Notes: generated by a model from the letters alone, not told the origin. Positions 15,144 through 23,363 are shown, counted from the first letter of the stretch. The stretch: DNA of 37,660 nucleotides from Lachnospiraceae bacterium (GCA_015057445.1 SVEI01000020.1:1-37660); one strand, 5' to 3'. A program made the numbers and translations.

Positions 15144-15416
15144 ATGAACAAGAATGAATTAGTTACTGCTATGGCAGAGAAGACTGGTATGAAGAAGACA
15201 GAGGTAGAGAAGGTACTTAAGGCTTTCGTTGAGACTGTAACAGATGAGTTAAAGAAGGACGAGAAGATTCAGTTAGTAGGATTCGGTACATTCGAGTCAG
15301 TTAAGAAGCCAGCTAGAGAGGGTAGAAACCCAAGAACTGGTGAGACTATGAAGATCGCTGCTTCAGTTGCTCCAAAGTTCAAGCCAGGTAAGGCATTAAA
15401 GGATGCTCTTAACTAA
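15144..15416 (+). CDS. hup: HU-type nucleoid DNA-binding protein
   Basis: A 90-residue histone-like protein of the HU/IHF family that bends and compacts DNA as a dimer. The signature is complete: MNKNELVTAMAEKTGMKKTE at the N terminus, VQLVGFGTFE-like (QLVGFGTFESVKKPAREGRN, about residues 43-62) and the DNA-binding arm GRNPRTGETMKIAAS (58-72, with the conserved Pro), then KFKPGKALKDALN. Length equals the usual 90 residues. It has a near-consensus promoter, strong ribosome-binding site and a terminator, so it forms its own transcript inside the sporulation block. Codon use is biased towards a small set (AAG, GAG, GGT), in line with a very abundant protein. In B. subtilis the HU gene (hbs) lies elsewhere. 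Confidence 0.97.
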   Translation: MNKNELVTAMAEKTGMKKTEVEKVLKAFVETVTDELKKDEKIQLVGFGTFESVKKPAREGRNPRTGETMKIAASVAPKFKPGKALKDALN

Positions 15417-15439
15417 TTAGTCGTATATATAAGACAATG

Positions 15440-15466
15440 AAAGCCATCGCATCAGCGGTGGCTTTT
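15440..15466 (+). terminator. Terminator after the HU gene
   Basis: An 11-bp stem (15440-15450 with 15455-15465, one G-U pair) with a 4-base loop; the T-tail is short (TTTTGTGATTT), so some read-through into rqcP is possible. Confidence 0.8.
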
Positions 15467-15530
15467 GTGATTTGATGGATAGCTTGCTGAGGTTTGTTAT
15501 AAAAAGTTTGGTATTGATTAGGAGAAGGAT

Positions 15531-15770
15531 ATGAGATTAGATAAATATTTAAAAGTGTCACGTCTGATAAAAAGAAGAACAGTAGCCAATGAAGCTTGTG
15601 ATGCAGGAAGAGTACAGGTCAATGGCAAAGTTGTTAAGGCTTCTTATGATGTTAAGGTTGGAGATGTAATCGAGATTGCTTTTGGAAATAAGGCAGTAAA
15701 AGCAGAGGTAATTATGATTGCAGATACAACAAAGAAAGAAGACGCAAAGGAAATGTATAAATACATTTAA
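15531..15770 (+). CDS. rqcP: S4-domain RNA-binding protein RqcP (YabO)
   Basis: A 79-residue S4 RNA-binding protein. The domain covers almost the whole chain: [22 protein letters not shown], then [20 protein letters not shown] and [10 protein letters not shown]. In B. subtilis the orthologue YabO/RqcP works with RqcH in ribosome-associated quality control, helping add C-terminal alanine tails to stalled nascent chains on the 50S subunit. Gene order confirms the identity, because rqcP lies next to yabP, yabQ and divIC here as in B. subtilis. It could be mistaken for the heat-shock protein Hsp15, which is a related S4 protein. It starts at ATG 15531 after AGGAGAAGG and has no clear promoter of its own. 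Confidence 0.93.
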   Translation: MRLDKYLKVSRLIKRRTVANEACDAGRVQVNGKVVKASYDVKVGDVIEIAFGNKAVKAEVIMIADTTKKEDAKEMYKYI

Positions 15771-15789
15771 TATCTCTGTGAATGAAAAA

Positions 15790-15818
15790 TCATAAATCTG
15801 ATTTGAATTACATATAAT
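15790..15818 (+). promoter_or_regulatory. Possible sigma-E-type promoter of yabPQ
   Basis: TCATAAA (15790-15796) and CATATAAT (15811-15818), 14 bases apart, resemble the mother-cell sigma-E consensus; yabP is a sigma-E gene in B. subtilis. The TATAAT inside it could equally be a sigma-A -10 element, so the call is tentative. Confidence 0.4.
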
Positions 15819-15850
15819 GTTGTAAGGACATTTTAGGTTGGGATTTCGTA

Positions 15851-16135
15851 TTGGATAGTAAATCAATTAGTAAAGAGCATAAGCTTAGTATATTAGACAG
15901 GCAAAGAGCACAGATTACTGGAATAACCAAGGTTATATCCATAGAAGAACAGCAGATAAGTCTTATTACAGAGGCTGGAAAGATTGTTATATCAGGCAAA
16001 AACCTACATGCTGGTAAGTTAGATGTGGTTGCAGGAGTTTTAGAATTTACAGGAATGGTAAATAGTATTTGCTATTCTGATTATAAGACTGCTAGTGAAA
16101 AAGCAACAGGTTTTATAGGACGTTTGTTTAAGTGA
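15851..16135 (+). CDS. yabP: Sporulation protein YabP
   Basis: A 94-residue protein of the YabP/YqfC family found only in spore-formers. The sequence is a run of short beta strands with the typical segments RQRAQITGITKVISIEEQQISLITEAGKIVISGKNLH and KLDVVAGVLEFTGMVNSICYSD. It has no signal peptide or membrane helix. It is made in the mother cell in B. subtilis, but its molecular role is not established. The start is TTG 15851, the only start codon in this frame near a purine-rich stretch (AGGTTGGG). That ribosome-binding site is weak, which may keep the level low. Its stop is 1 base before the yabQ start, so translation is probably coupled. Confidence 0.9.
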   Translation: MDSKSISKEHKLSILDRQRAQITGITKVISIEEQQISLITEAGKIVISGKNLHAGKLDVVAGVLEFTGMVNSICYSDYKTASEKATGFIGRLFK

Positions 16136-16136
16136 T

Positions 16137-16511
16137 ATGACAGAGCTTATTAATATTCAGTTTAATATGTTTGCCATTGCTACTTTCCTTGGTGTCTTGA
16201 TGGGATTTACCTATGATGTGTTAAGGTGCATACGGAGGATTATAGTACATAATCTCCTTTTTATATCCTTGGAGGATTTTATATATTGGTTTGCCTGGAC
16301 TATTATTGTATTGAATTCTGTAGCCGAGTATAATTATGGACAACTAAGGATTTATATATTTGTAACCATGTTGTTAGGGTTTTGCGTTTATAAGACCACC
16401 ATAGGTTGGGTGTTGATGCGATTTTTCAACTATATGTGGTGTTCAATTGAGAAATGTTTACATAATGCAAATAAATTCTTGAAAAAAAACAGAAATAATA
16501 GTAAAATATAG
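16137..16511 (+). CDS. yabQ: Sporulation membrane protein YabQ
   Basis: A 124-residue membrane protein with three hydrophobic segments (about residues 10-28, 40-61 and 70-95). The FAIATFLGVLMGFTYDVLRCIRR segment and the later EDFIYWFAWTIIVL are characteristic of YabQ, which in B. subtilis is required for spore cortex formation and sits in the forespore outer membrane. The C terminus is basic and cytosolic. It is one base downstream of the yabP stop with no separate ribosome-binding site of note, so it should be co-translated with yabP. The 86 bases between it and divIC contain no clear terminator; one weak TATGAT (16574-16579) is seen. Confidence 0.9.
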   Translation: MTELINIQFNMFAIATFLGVLMGFTYDVLRCIRRIIVHNLLFISLEDFIYWFAWTIIVLNSVAEYNYGQLRIYIFVTMLLGFCVYKTTIGWVLMRFFNYMWCSIEKCLHNANKFLKKNRNNSKI

Positions 16512-16597
16512 AATAGCTATAGGGCTGTAATGATATTATAAACTGCTTGTTGGCATATGTGATTATTTACAGTTATGATTTTTGTATGAGGTAGGAT

Positions 16598-16903
16598 ATG
16601 AGTAACAGGAGAAGAAAGACAACTAAAAAGCAGTCTAGTGCTATGACATTTTTTGTATGTGTTGTAGTTCTTGTAGTACTGGGCGTTTCTGCTGTGAAGG
16701 TATCCAATCTTTGTGAGAAGAGCAAGGAGCTTTCAGAGACAGAGTATGCTTTGGAAGTAAAGATACAGAATGCTTATTTGGAAAAGCAGGATTTAATTGC
16801 TCAGGAGCAGTATATGCAGACTAAACAATATATAGAGGATGTTGCAAAGGATAAGCTTGGTCTGGTGTATCCGGATGAGATAGTAATAAAACCTAGTGAG
16901 TAA
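16598..16903 (+). CDS. divIC: Septum formation initiator, DivIC/FtsB family
   Basis: A 101-residue bitopic membrane protein of the cell-division complex. A basic cytosolic start (SNRRRKTTKKQ) is followed by one membrane helix (about residues 18-36, FFVCVVVLVVLGVSAVKV). An extracytoplasmic coiled coil follows (about 38-75, ELSETEYALEVKIQNAYLEK), then the conserved C-terminal motif YIEDVAKDKLGLVYPDEIVI, which is the DivIC/FtsB signature. It would link FtsL and DivIB/FtsQ at the septum. Order next to yabPQ is the same as in B. subtilis, supporting the name DivIC over FtsB-like paralogues. A strong terminator starts at its stop codon, separating it from spoIIE. Confidence 0.93.
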   Translation: MSNRRRKTTKKQSSAMTFFVCVVVLVVLGVSAVKVSNLCEKSKELSETEYALEVKIQNAYLEKQDLIAQEQYMQTKQYIEDVAKDKLGLVYPDEIVIKPSE

Positions 16904-16937
16904 AAGAGCTGTAGTAACAACTACAGCTCTTTTTTTG
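16902..16937 (+). terminator. Terminator after divIC
   Basis: A perfect 14-bp stem (16902-16915 with 16920-16933), loop AACA, followed by TTTG. The stem includes the divIC stop codon; it ends the yabPQ-divIC transcript. Confidence 0.93.
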
Positions 16938-17000
16938 TCAAAAACTATATGATTAAGTGGACATACTTTGACACAAGTTTTTTGATAATTACCATATAAT
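16934..17000 (+). promoter_or_regulatory. Spo0A-type spoIIE promoter with 21-base spacer
   Basis: TTGACA (16968-16973) and TATAAT (16995-17000) are both consensus but 21 bases apart. The B. subtilis spoIIE and spoIIG promoters show the same wide spacing and need Spo0A~P. Two TGTCAAA elements, one base off the 0A-box core TGTCGAA, lie at 16936-16942 (plus) and 16967-16973 (minus, over the -35). Spo0A control is inferred from these features. Confidence 0.65.
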
Positions 17001-17056
17001 TTCAAGGCAAAAATAAGGCTTATTATTAAGATTGTTGTTACCTTGGGAGGTTAAAT

Positions 17057-19051
17057 ATGAGTTGGTCAAAAGTACTAAGTGGGTTGTGGATAGGAGTTAT
17101 TGCATTCTTTGTGGCAAGATGTGGTTTTATGGAAATGAGTCCACTGATTATCGGATTTTTTTTGGCGGTGTGCCTAGTTGGGGAAAATTCATTTTATACA
17201 TATGTAGGTGGAGTGATGGGACTATTAACTGAAGTTCCATTAATAGATGTTGTCAGGTATGGCGTAGTAATGCTTATGATAGGAGGAGCTCTTAATATAA
17301 AACAGCTTCTTGAGACAAAGGGGAAGGAACTAAGTCTATGTTTTCTTTCAGGTGGTTTATTGGCAATTGTATCTGCTACATTTAAGATTTTTGGTTTTAT
17401 AGAAATGGAACTTGGAATTATAATTCTAGAAGGCATATTAGTTTTTTCGGCGTCCATGATTTATATGTTTGCGTTAAAAATTTTAAAATATGACTATGGA
17501 AGGATTGCCACAGAAAATGAAGCTGCCATAAGCTGTATAGTGTTAGGAGCAACTGCGTTATTTGGAGTTCCTGTAGCTTTGCCTGGCGGGATTATGTTGG
17601 CTGAGGCAGTTGCTTTGTTTAGCATGTTGACTATTTTGTATAAGTTTGGATTTGGAATAGGTATTTGCTGGTGCATGGTGGCTGGATTTGTGATTTCCTA
17701 TACAACTGGAATAACTCAGTATTTTGTGGGGTGGATATTAATAGGAGTTTTAGCATTAGGGATATCCTGTGTAATAGGTGGGGGAAGATTTAGCTTTGGA
17801 ATGATTTATGCGGGGGTATATTTGTGCGTAGGAACTTATGTCTATGGTGAAATATTGTCTGAAGATGGGATAAAAGCACTTGCATCAGCTATGTTGGTTT
17901 TTTTGTTAGCACCCAAGAAACTTATGCTTAAAATGGATGAAACAATTAAAGGGGACATGCTTTCAGCTAATTCTCCTGAGTGGGGAAGACTTATAGTTGA
18001 TAGGGTTAATAATCTTTCTAGAGCTTTTAAGCGAATTGACTACACCCTTGTAGGTGATGCTGGAACAGGGATAGGTTTTGAAGATGTGGGAAATATTATT
18101 GAGGGATTTACAAATCAGCTAGAGAGAGCTGTTCCTATGAGAAAAACCATAACATCCGGAATAATAAGTGAATTGTCGTTGCGAGACGTACAGGTTAAGA
18201 ATTTGGTTCTTTTAAAAAACCAGGATGAGAGATATGAGGTTTATATTACATCCAAGGTTAGGAGAGGAAAGCTGGTTCTTGCTAAAACTATTAGAGATAT
18301 AGTGTCCAAGGAAATGGGTATGGAAATGGAATTAAAAGATGAGAGCAGGAATATTGTAAGTAGAAACTTTGAAATGATATGTTTGCGGGAGAAACCTGCT
18401 TTTGATTGTAGTACAGCGGTAAGATGCCTAAGTAGATATGACAATGATGTTTCTGGTGATAATTTTTATGTGGGTGATATAATGGATGGGCAGAAACTGA
18501 TTATGCTGGCTGACGGAATGGGCAATGGTAAAGATGCCGCGGTGGATAGTAGCCTATTAATTGAAACCATAGAGGAGTTACTTACTGCGGGGTTTGATAA
18601 GGAGACTTCAGTAAAAATTGTAAATACTTATTTGTCAGATCGAAATAAAGGTGAGAGATTCTCTACACTAGATATGTTAATCCTTGATATGCACACAGGA
18701 TATGGAAGAATATTTAAGCAAGGGGCATCTACTACATTTGTAAAGCGAGGAGAATGGATAGAATTGATAAAATCCACATCATTGCCTATGGGCGTGATTG
18801 ATGGAGCTGTCTGTGAATCCTGTAAGAAAAAGTTTTATAATAATGATATTATTGTGATGGTAAGTGATGGGGTGTTGGAGAGCATAGTATTTGAAAACAA
18901 GGAAGATTATCTAAAGGAAATATTGTCTAATGTGGATGATGCTGAGCCTGAAGAAATTGCAAAGGATATTGTTGAGGAAATACGTGGTGGCAGTGGCAAC
19001 AGGTTAAAGGATGATGCCAGTGTGATAGTCATAAAGTTAAAGAAGAAATAA
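17057..19051 (+). CDS. spoIIE: Stage II sporulation protein E, membrane PP2C phosphatase
   Basis: A 664-residue membrane phosphatase that in spore-formers dephosphorylates SpoIIAA and so activates sigma-F in the forespore. Residues 1 to about 300 carry roughly ten membrane helices. A short linker/regulatory region (about 310-440) follows, then a PP2C-type catalytic domain. Metal-binding aspartates are present in SGDNF (D468), ADGMGNGKDA (D486), VSDGVLE (D604) and LKDDASV (D652/653). The protein is clearly shorter than the roughly 820 residues of B. subtilis SpoIIE; most of the loss is in the central region. GGGAGG precedes ATG 17057. Position between divIC and tilS is conserved, and the promoter has the expected unusual spacing. 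Confidence 0.95.
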   Translation: MSWSKVLSGLWIGVIAFFVARCGFMEMSPLIIGFFLAVCLVGENSFYTYVGGVMGLLTEVPLIDVVRYGVVMLMIGGALNIKQLLETKGKELSLCFLSGGLLAIVSATFKIFGFIEMELGIIILEGILVFSASMIYMFALKILKYDYGRIATENEAAISCIVLGATALFGVPVALPGGIMLAEAVALFSMLTILYKFGFGIGICWCMVAGFVISYTTGITQYFVGWILIGVLALGISCVIGGGRFSFGMIYAGVYLCVGTYVYGEILSEDGIKALASAMLVFLLAPKKLMLKMDETIKGDMLSANSPEWGRLIVDRVNNLSRAFKRIDYTLVGDAGTGIGFEDVGNIIEGFTNQLERAVPMRKTITSGIISELSLRDVQVKNLVLLKNQDERYEVYITSKVRRGKLVLAKTIRDIVSKEMGMEMELKDESRNIVSRNFEMICLREKPAFDCSTAVRCLSRYDNDVSGDNFYVGDIMDGQKLIMLADGMGNGKDAAVDSSLLIETIEELLTAGFDKETSVKIVNTYLSDRNKGERFSTLDMLILDMHTGYGRIFKQGASTTFVKRGEWIELIKSTSLPMGVIDGAVCESCKKKFYNNDIIVMVSDGVLESIVFENKEDYLKEILSNVDDAEPEEIAKDIVEEIRGGSGNRLKDDASVIVIKLKKK

Positions 19052-19147
19052 AGGGAAAATACTGTTAAAACTTTGTGACTTCTATATACTTAGTGGACAG
19101 TTTGTGGTATATTTTAGAATACGAGATTTTGACGAAGAGAGAAATAT

Positions 19148-20551
19148 ATGAGTAAAATTATTGATAAAGTAAATAATTTTATATTAGATAATCATATGAT
19201 TAGTACAGGCGACAGAATAGTGCTAGGTTTATCGGGAGGTGCAGATTCTGTGTGCCTGTTGATTTTACTTTTAGATATTTGTTCTAGATATGGACTAGGT
19301 AGCAAGGATATATATGCAGTTCACATTAATCATAAGATACGTGGAGAAGAAGCAGATGAAGACATGGAGTTTGCTAGAAAACTATGTCAGGAAAAGCAAG
19401 TGAACTTTATTGCCTTTAGCAAAGACATAGTTGCTTTGGCAAAGGAAGAAGGAATTTCCACAGAGGAAGCTGGAAGAAGGTTTCGATATGAGTGCTTTGA
19501 CAAAGTGGCAGGAGAATATGGTTGTACCAAAATTGCTGTAGCTCATAATAAAAATGATATGGCGGAAACTGTAGTGTTTAATATGCTTAGAGGTACGGGT
19601 TTAAGGGGTATGTCTGGTATTAAGCCTGTGAGAGGTAATATTATCAGACCTTTATTGAATATTACCAGAGAAGAGATAATAGAGTATCTTAGAGAAAAAG
19701 ATCAAATCTACAGGAATGACTCTACTAATGATGGGTTGGACTATGATAGGAATAAAATTAGACATATTATTCTTCCGGCTATGATGGATATAAATAAGGG
19801 CGCCATAAATCATATATGTCAGATGGCTGCAGAGGCAAGCAATAGCTACTCTTATATTAGGGATATGGCTTTAGAAGATTATAATGGCATTAGTCAAGAG
19901 GATGATTTTGGTAAAACTATTATGCTTCCCGTAGATGAATTATACAAGTATAACCCTGTGCTACAGGAACATCTTATCCATGAAGCTATTGGGGATGTTG
20001 CGGGAAATAAACGAGATATAACAAGAAAACATATTATGTCAGTAGTGGGTCTTTTGTATCAGGATACAGGGAAACAGGTAGAATTACCTTATGGTATAAA
20101 AGCAAGAAGAAGCTACGATAATTTGATAATAACCAATAAATCCAATGTAAATGAAGAGTATAGAATAACAATAGAACCAGAAAAAGATTATTCTATACCA
20201 GATAGAGGATGTATTGAATTTAAACTAATTGACTATAATCAAGATACACAGATATCAAAAAAAATCTATACTAAAATGATAGATTATGATAAAATAATTG
20301 ATACGCTTTATTTGAGAACTCCTGAGGATGGAGACTATATTGTCATCGATTCCAAGGGAAGTACAAAAAAGTTATCAAGAGTATTTATTGATAATAAAGT
20401 GGACCGAGAAGCGAGAAATAATTGGCCTATAATAGCATGTGGCAAAAATGTAGTCTGGGCTATAGGATTAAGAATTAGCGAAGCATTCAAGGTTGATGAA
20501 ACTACCAAAAAGATCTTATATATGAATTACAGAGGAAAAGGAGATGAATAA
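19148..20551 (+). CDS. tilS: tRNA(Ile)-lysidine synthetase TilS
   Basis: A 467-residue essential tRNA-modifying enzyme. It adds lysine to C34 of tRNA-Ile(CAU) using ATP, changing its reading from AUG to AUA. The PP-loop SGGADS (29-34) near the N terminus is intact, followed by the conserved HINHKIRGEEADED, EEAGRRFRYECF and AVAHNKNDMAETV segments. The middle part has the RNIIRPLLNITREEI-like stretch and NKIRHIILPAM. The C-terminal domain (about 370-467) includes RTPEDGDYI and KKLSRVFIDNKV, the typical TilS-C region. It starts at ATG 19148 after GAAGAGAG. The frequent use of ATA isoleucine codons throughout this window fits the need for the enzyme. It lies 2 bases before hpt. Confidence 0.96.
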   Translation: MSKIIDKVNNFILDNHMISTGDRIVLGLSGGADSVCLLILLLDICSRYGLGSKDIYAVHINHKIRGEEADEDMEFARKLCQEKQVNFIAFSKDIVALAKEEGISTEEAGRRFRYECFDKVAGEYGCTKIAVAHNKNDMAETVVFNMLRGTGLRGMSGIKPVRGNIIRPLLNITREEIIEYLREKDQIYRNDSTNDGLDYDRNKIRHIILPAMMDINKGAINHICQMAAEASNSYSYIRDMALEDYNGISQEDDFGKTIMLPVDELYKYNPVLQEHLIHEAIGDVAGNKRDITRKHIMSVVGLLYQDTGKQVELPYGIKARRSYDNLIITNKSNVNEEYRITIEPEKDYSIPDRGCIEFKLIDYNQDTQISKKIYTKMIDYDKIIDTLYLRTPEDGDYIVIDSKGSTKKLSRVFIDNKVDREARNNWPIIACGKNVVWAIGLRISEAFKVDETTKKILYMNYRGKGDE

Positions 20552-20553
20552 TT

Positions 20554-21075
20554 ATGGCAGAGAAGATAGGAGTTCTTATTAGCTCAACAGAGGTTGAGGC
20601 AAAGATTCAGGAGATGGCAGATAAGATAAGTAAAGAATATGCAGGGAAAGTGGTTCACATTATTGGCGTGCTTAAGGGAAGTGTATTCTTTATGTGTGAA
20701 TTAGCAAAGAGACTTACAGTACCAGTTACTATGGATTTTATGTCAGTTAGCAGTTATGGTAATGACACAAAGTCATCTGGTGTAGTTAAGCTTATAAAAG
20801 ATTTGGATGAGACTATAGAGGGAAGAGATGTAATTCTTGTTGAAGATATTATGGATTCAGGTAGAACACTTTCATATCTTGTAAAAATTCTTAAGGAGAG
20901 AAGGCCAAATAGCTTCAAGGTCATTACTCTTCTTGATAAGCCGGACAGAAGAGTTGTTGACATTGAACCGGATATGACTTGCTTTGAGATTCCGGATAGA
21001 TTCGTAGTGGGATACGGACTTGATTGCGCTCAGAAGTATCGTAATCTTCCATACATTGGGGTAATAGAGGAGTAA
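20554..21075 (+). CDS. hpt: Hypoxanthine phosphoribosyltransferase
   Basis: A 173-residue purine-salvage enzyme that makes IMP (and usually GMP) from hypoxanthine or guanine and PRPP. The PRPP-binding signature VILVEDIMDSGRT (93-105) is complete, with the two acidic residues and the aspartate base. HIIGVLKGSVFFMCELAK (about 35-52) carries the LKG pyrophosphate loop, and DFMSVSSYG the flexible loop with Ser-Tyr. The C-terminal PDRFVVGYGLDCAQKYRNLPYIG matches the family. ATG 20554 follows AAAGGAGATG and the gene is almost fused to tilS. This tilS-hpt-ftsH order is widely conserved in Firmicutes, and TilS and HPRT form a complex in some of them. Confidence 0.97.
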   Translation: MAEKIGVLISSTEVEAKIQEMADKISKEYAGKVVHIIGVLKGSVFFMCELAKRLTVPVTMDFMSVSSYGNDTKSSGVVKLIKDLDETIEGRDVILVEDIMDSGRTLSYLVKILKERRPNSFKVITLLDKPDRRVVDIEPDMTCFEIPDRFVVGYGLDCAQKYRNLPYIGVIEE

Positions 21076-21113
21076 TTCCCTCAATAAAAATATAACGCAG
21101 AAGGGAGCTTGAG

Positions 21114-23021
21114 ATGAAGAAAGGTACTAGAAGAGGATTTGGATTATATTTAGGCTTGATTATGATTGGCGTATGTTTGGTGGTATTTTTACAAAGTAGA
21201 AATACTAACTTGGATACAAGCTATACCATAGAAGATTTTAGAGCACAGGTGTCAGAGGGATTGATTAGTGAGGTGGCTATTTACCAAAATAGCGATGTGC
21301 CTACAGGTACTGTACAGATTCTTCACAAAAATTCTAATGTAATTATTGAGTTTTATGTTTCTGACGTAAATGTAGTTCAAGAGATTGTAATGGAGTATGG
21401 TGATGGAACTATTGAAATGAGTCTTCAAGATGTTACAGATGACACAACGTTTTTCACTATATTACCTATTATACTAATTGTGTTCTTAACATTATTCTTG
21501 CTTATGATGTTAATCGGCGGTGGCGCTGGTGGCGGTGCTGGCGGTGGCGGCGCTGGAAAGGCTATGAGCTTTGGAAAGAGCCGTGCTAAGAAGACAGAAG
21601 AGGGAGACAATAAGCACACATTTAAGGATGTGGCTGGTCTTGATGAAGAAAAAGAGGATATGGAGGAAATAGTTGATTTCCTAAAAAATCCTAAAAAATA
21701 TAGCGCACTTGGTGCAAGAATACCTAAGGGTGTATTGCTTGAGGGCCCTCCGGGAACTGGTAAAACTCTTCTTGCTAAGGCTGTTGCAGGAGAGGCAGGA
21801 GTTCCATTCTTTACTATATCAGGATCGGATTTCGTAGAGATGTTTGTTGGTGTAGGTGCATCTCGAGTAAGAGATTTATTTGAAGATGCTAAGAAGAATG
21901 CGCCATGTATAGTATTTATAGACGAGATAGATGCAGTTGGACGAAAGAGAGGTTCTGGTCTCGGTGGTGGTCATGATGAGAGAGAGCAGACTCTTAATCA
22001 GCTTCTTGTAGAGATGGATGGATTTGGAACTAATGAGGGAATTATAGTTCTTGCAGCTACTAATAGAGTTGATATTTTAGATCCGGCACTTCTTAGACCA
22101 GGTAGATTTGATAGAAAGGTTTTAGTTGGACGACCTGATGTAAAAGGAAGAGAAGCTATCCTTAAAGTACATGTTAGAAATAAACCATTGGCAGAGGATG
22201 TTGATCTTCATGAAATAGCTAGAACTACTGCAGGATTTGCAGGTGCAGACCTTGAGAATCTTATGAACGAGTCTGCAATAGCGGCAGCTAAGCAGAACCG
22301 ACAGTATATTAAAAAAGAAGATGTAGACAAGAGCTTTGTTAAGATTGGTATTGGCGGAGAAAAGAAAAGTCGTCTCATTCCGCAGAAGACTAGAGAAATT
22401 ACAGCTTACCACGAAGCAGGTCATGCGATATTATTCCACTTACTAAGTGAAGTTGGTCCGGTGCATTTGGTATCTATTATACCTAATGGTCGTGGAGCAG
22501 GTGGATATACTATGCCACTTCCTGAAAATGATAATGTATTCATGACTAAGAAAAAGATGCTCCAGGATATTCAGGTGAGTTTTGGTGGCAGAATTGCCGA
22601 GGAACTTATTTTTGGAGATATTACTACAGGTGCATCTCAGGATATTAAGCAGGCTACACAGATGGCACAGGCAATGGTTGTTAAGTATGGTATGTCCGAT
22701 GAGATAGGGCTTATTAACTATGAGGTTGATAGTGGAGAGGAAGTATTCCTTGGAAGAGATTTAGGACACTCAAGAAGCTACAGTGATGAGGTTGCTGCTC
22801 TTATTGATAAGGAAGTAAGAAAGATTATCAAATACTGCTATGATGAGGCAAAGCGCATTATCGTAGATAATATAGATGTTCTTCATTCTTGCGCTAAGAG
22901 ACTTCTTGAGAAGGAAAGAATTGATAGACCAGAGTTTGAAGCTTTATTTGAGAAAAATATTGCAGAGCCAGAAGGTGCAGACGATAATAAAGTAACAGAA
23001 ACTGAGAATCAAAACTCATAA
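21114..23021 (+). CDS. ftsH: ATP-dependent zinc metalloprotease FtsH
   Basis: A 635-residue membrane AAA+ protease that unfolds and degrades misfolded membrane and regulatory proteins; in B. subtilis it is also needed for sporulation. Domains in order: TM1 (8-26), a small extracytoplasmic domain (about 30-110), TM2 (112-134), a Gly/Ala-rich linker (136-148), the AAA domain and the peptidase domain. The AAA domain has Walker A GPPGTGKT (211-218), Walker B IVFIDEID (266-273) and SRH arginines near 328-334. The zinc site is HEAGH (433-437), with D510 as the third ligand. All key residues are present and the C-terminal tail is acidic. A GAAGGGAG site lies before ATG 21114. It ends the conserved block and has its own terminator. 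Confidence 0.98.
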   Translation: MKKGTRRGFGLYLGLIMIGVCLVVFLQSRNTNLDTSYTIEDFRAQVSEGLISEVAIYQNSDVPTGTVQILHKNSNVIIEFYVSDVNVVQEIVMEYGDGTIEMSLQDVTDDTTFFTILPIILIVFLTLFLLMMLIGGGAGGGAGGGGAGKAMSFGKSRAKKTEEGDNKHTFKDVAGLDEEKEDMEEIVDFLKNPKKYSALGARIPKGVLLEGPPGTGKTLLAKAVAGEAGVPFFTISGSDFVEMFVGVGASRVRDLFEDAKKNAPCIVFIDEIDAVGRKRGSGLGGGHDEREQTLNQLLVEMDGFGTNEGIIVLAATNRVDILDPALLRPGRFDRKVLVGRPDVKGREAILKVHVRNKPLAEDVDLHEIARTTAGFAGADLENLMNESAIAAAKQNRQYIKKEDVDKSFVKIGIGGEKKSRLIPQKTREITAYHEAGHAILFHLLSEVGPVHLVSIIPNGRGAGGYTMPLPENDNVFMTKKKMLQDIQVSFGGRIAEELIFGDITTGASQDIKQATQMAQAMVVKYGMSDEIGLINYEVDSGEEVFLGRDLGHSRSYSDEVAALIDKEVRKIIKYCYDEAKRIIVDNIDVLHSCAKRLLEKERIDRPEFEALFEKNIAEPEGADDNKVTETENQNS

Positions 23022-23093
23022 TTATTATATTTTCAATATGGGAAATTGGTAAAGTTTTACACAACAAAGTATTTTCGTTGTGAAAAAATCACA

Positions 23094-23127
23094 AAAAAGG
23101 GTTTAATTAGGCGTTAAACCCTTTTTG
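23094..23127 (+). terminator. Terminator after ftsH
   Basis: A perfect 13-bp stem (23094-23106 with 23114-23126), 7-base loop, with the T-run forming the distal end of the stem. A weaker hairpin (CACAAC at 23060 with GTTGTG at 23077) lies just before it. Both stand in the 413-base gap 23022-23434, which also holds the small-RNA unit. Confidence 0.85.
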
Positions 23128-23188
23128 CTTTGGTGCAAAATGTATAAAAACTTCCAAAAAAAAATTTAATGTTTGGGCAGACTTTTTA

Positions 23189-23216
23189 TTGTTTTTTAAA
23201 TGCAATCTGCTATAAT
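23189..23216 (+). promoter_or_regulatory. Extended -10 promoter of the candidate small RNA
   Basis: TATAAT (23211-23216) is preceded by TGC, giving an extended -10, with TTGTTT (23189-23194) 16 bases upstream. The predicted start of transcription is near 23223. It is about 215 bases ahead of the amylase start and is separated from it by a terminator. Confidence 0.7.
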
Positions 23217-23222
23217 ACCCAT

Positions 23223-23329
23223 TGTAACCCCCCAATACATTATATAGTTTTTTGCTACACCCCATAAGTAACAAAATACCTTCTCCGAAAAGGACAGTCG
23301 AACGGTGGCTGTCCTTTTCTACTTTTTTG
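23223..23329 (+). ncRNA. Candidate small non-coding RNA, about 105 nt
   Basis: A promoter upstream and a terminator at 23288-23329 bound a stretch with no credible ORF or ribosome-binding site. Predicted structure from 5' to 3' is: a short single-stranded leader with six C residues (23228-23233), then a hairpin (23250-23258 with 23268-23276, one mismatch) whose 9-base loop is ACCCCATAA. Then comes a linker and the terminator hairpin. C-rich unpaired loops are typical of Gram-positive sRNAs that pair with Shine-Dalgarno sequences (for example RsaE/RoxS). The family is not one I recognise. It could instead be an attenuated leader of the GH13 gene, but that gene has its own promoter further on. 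Expression needs to be shown. Confidence 0.5.
23288..23329 (+). terminator. Terminator of the candidate small RNA
   Basis: A 12-bp stem (23288-23299 with 23307-23318, one G-U pair), 7-base loop GAACGGT, and T-rich tail ending in TTTTTT. Confidence 0.9.
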
Positions 23330-23363
23330 TAAGCTATTCTGCCACATCGCGAAAATATATTTC

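Noticed and set aside
23247-23280. Similarity of the CTACACCCC-containing hairpin to a preQ1-I riboswitch
   Set aside because: The P1 stem and the A-rich 3' pairing strand are not in the right place, and no queuosine gene follows.
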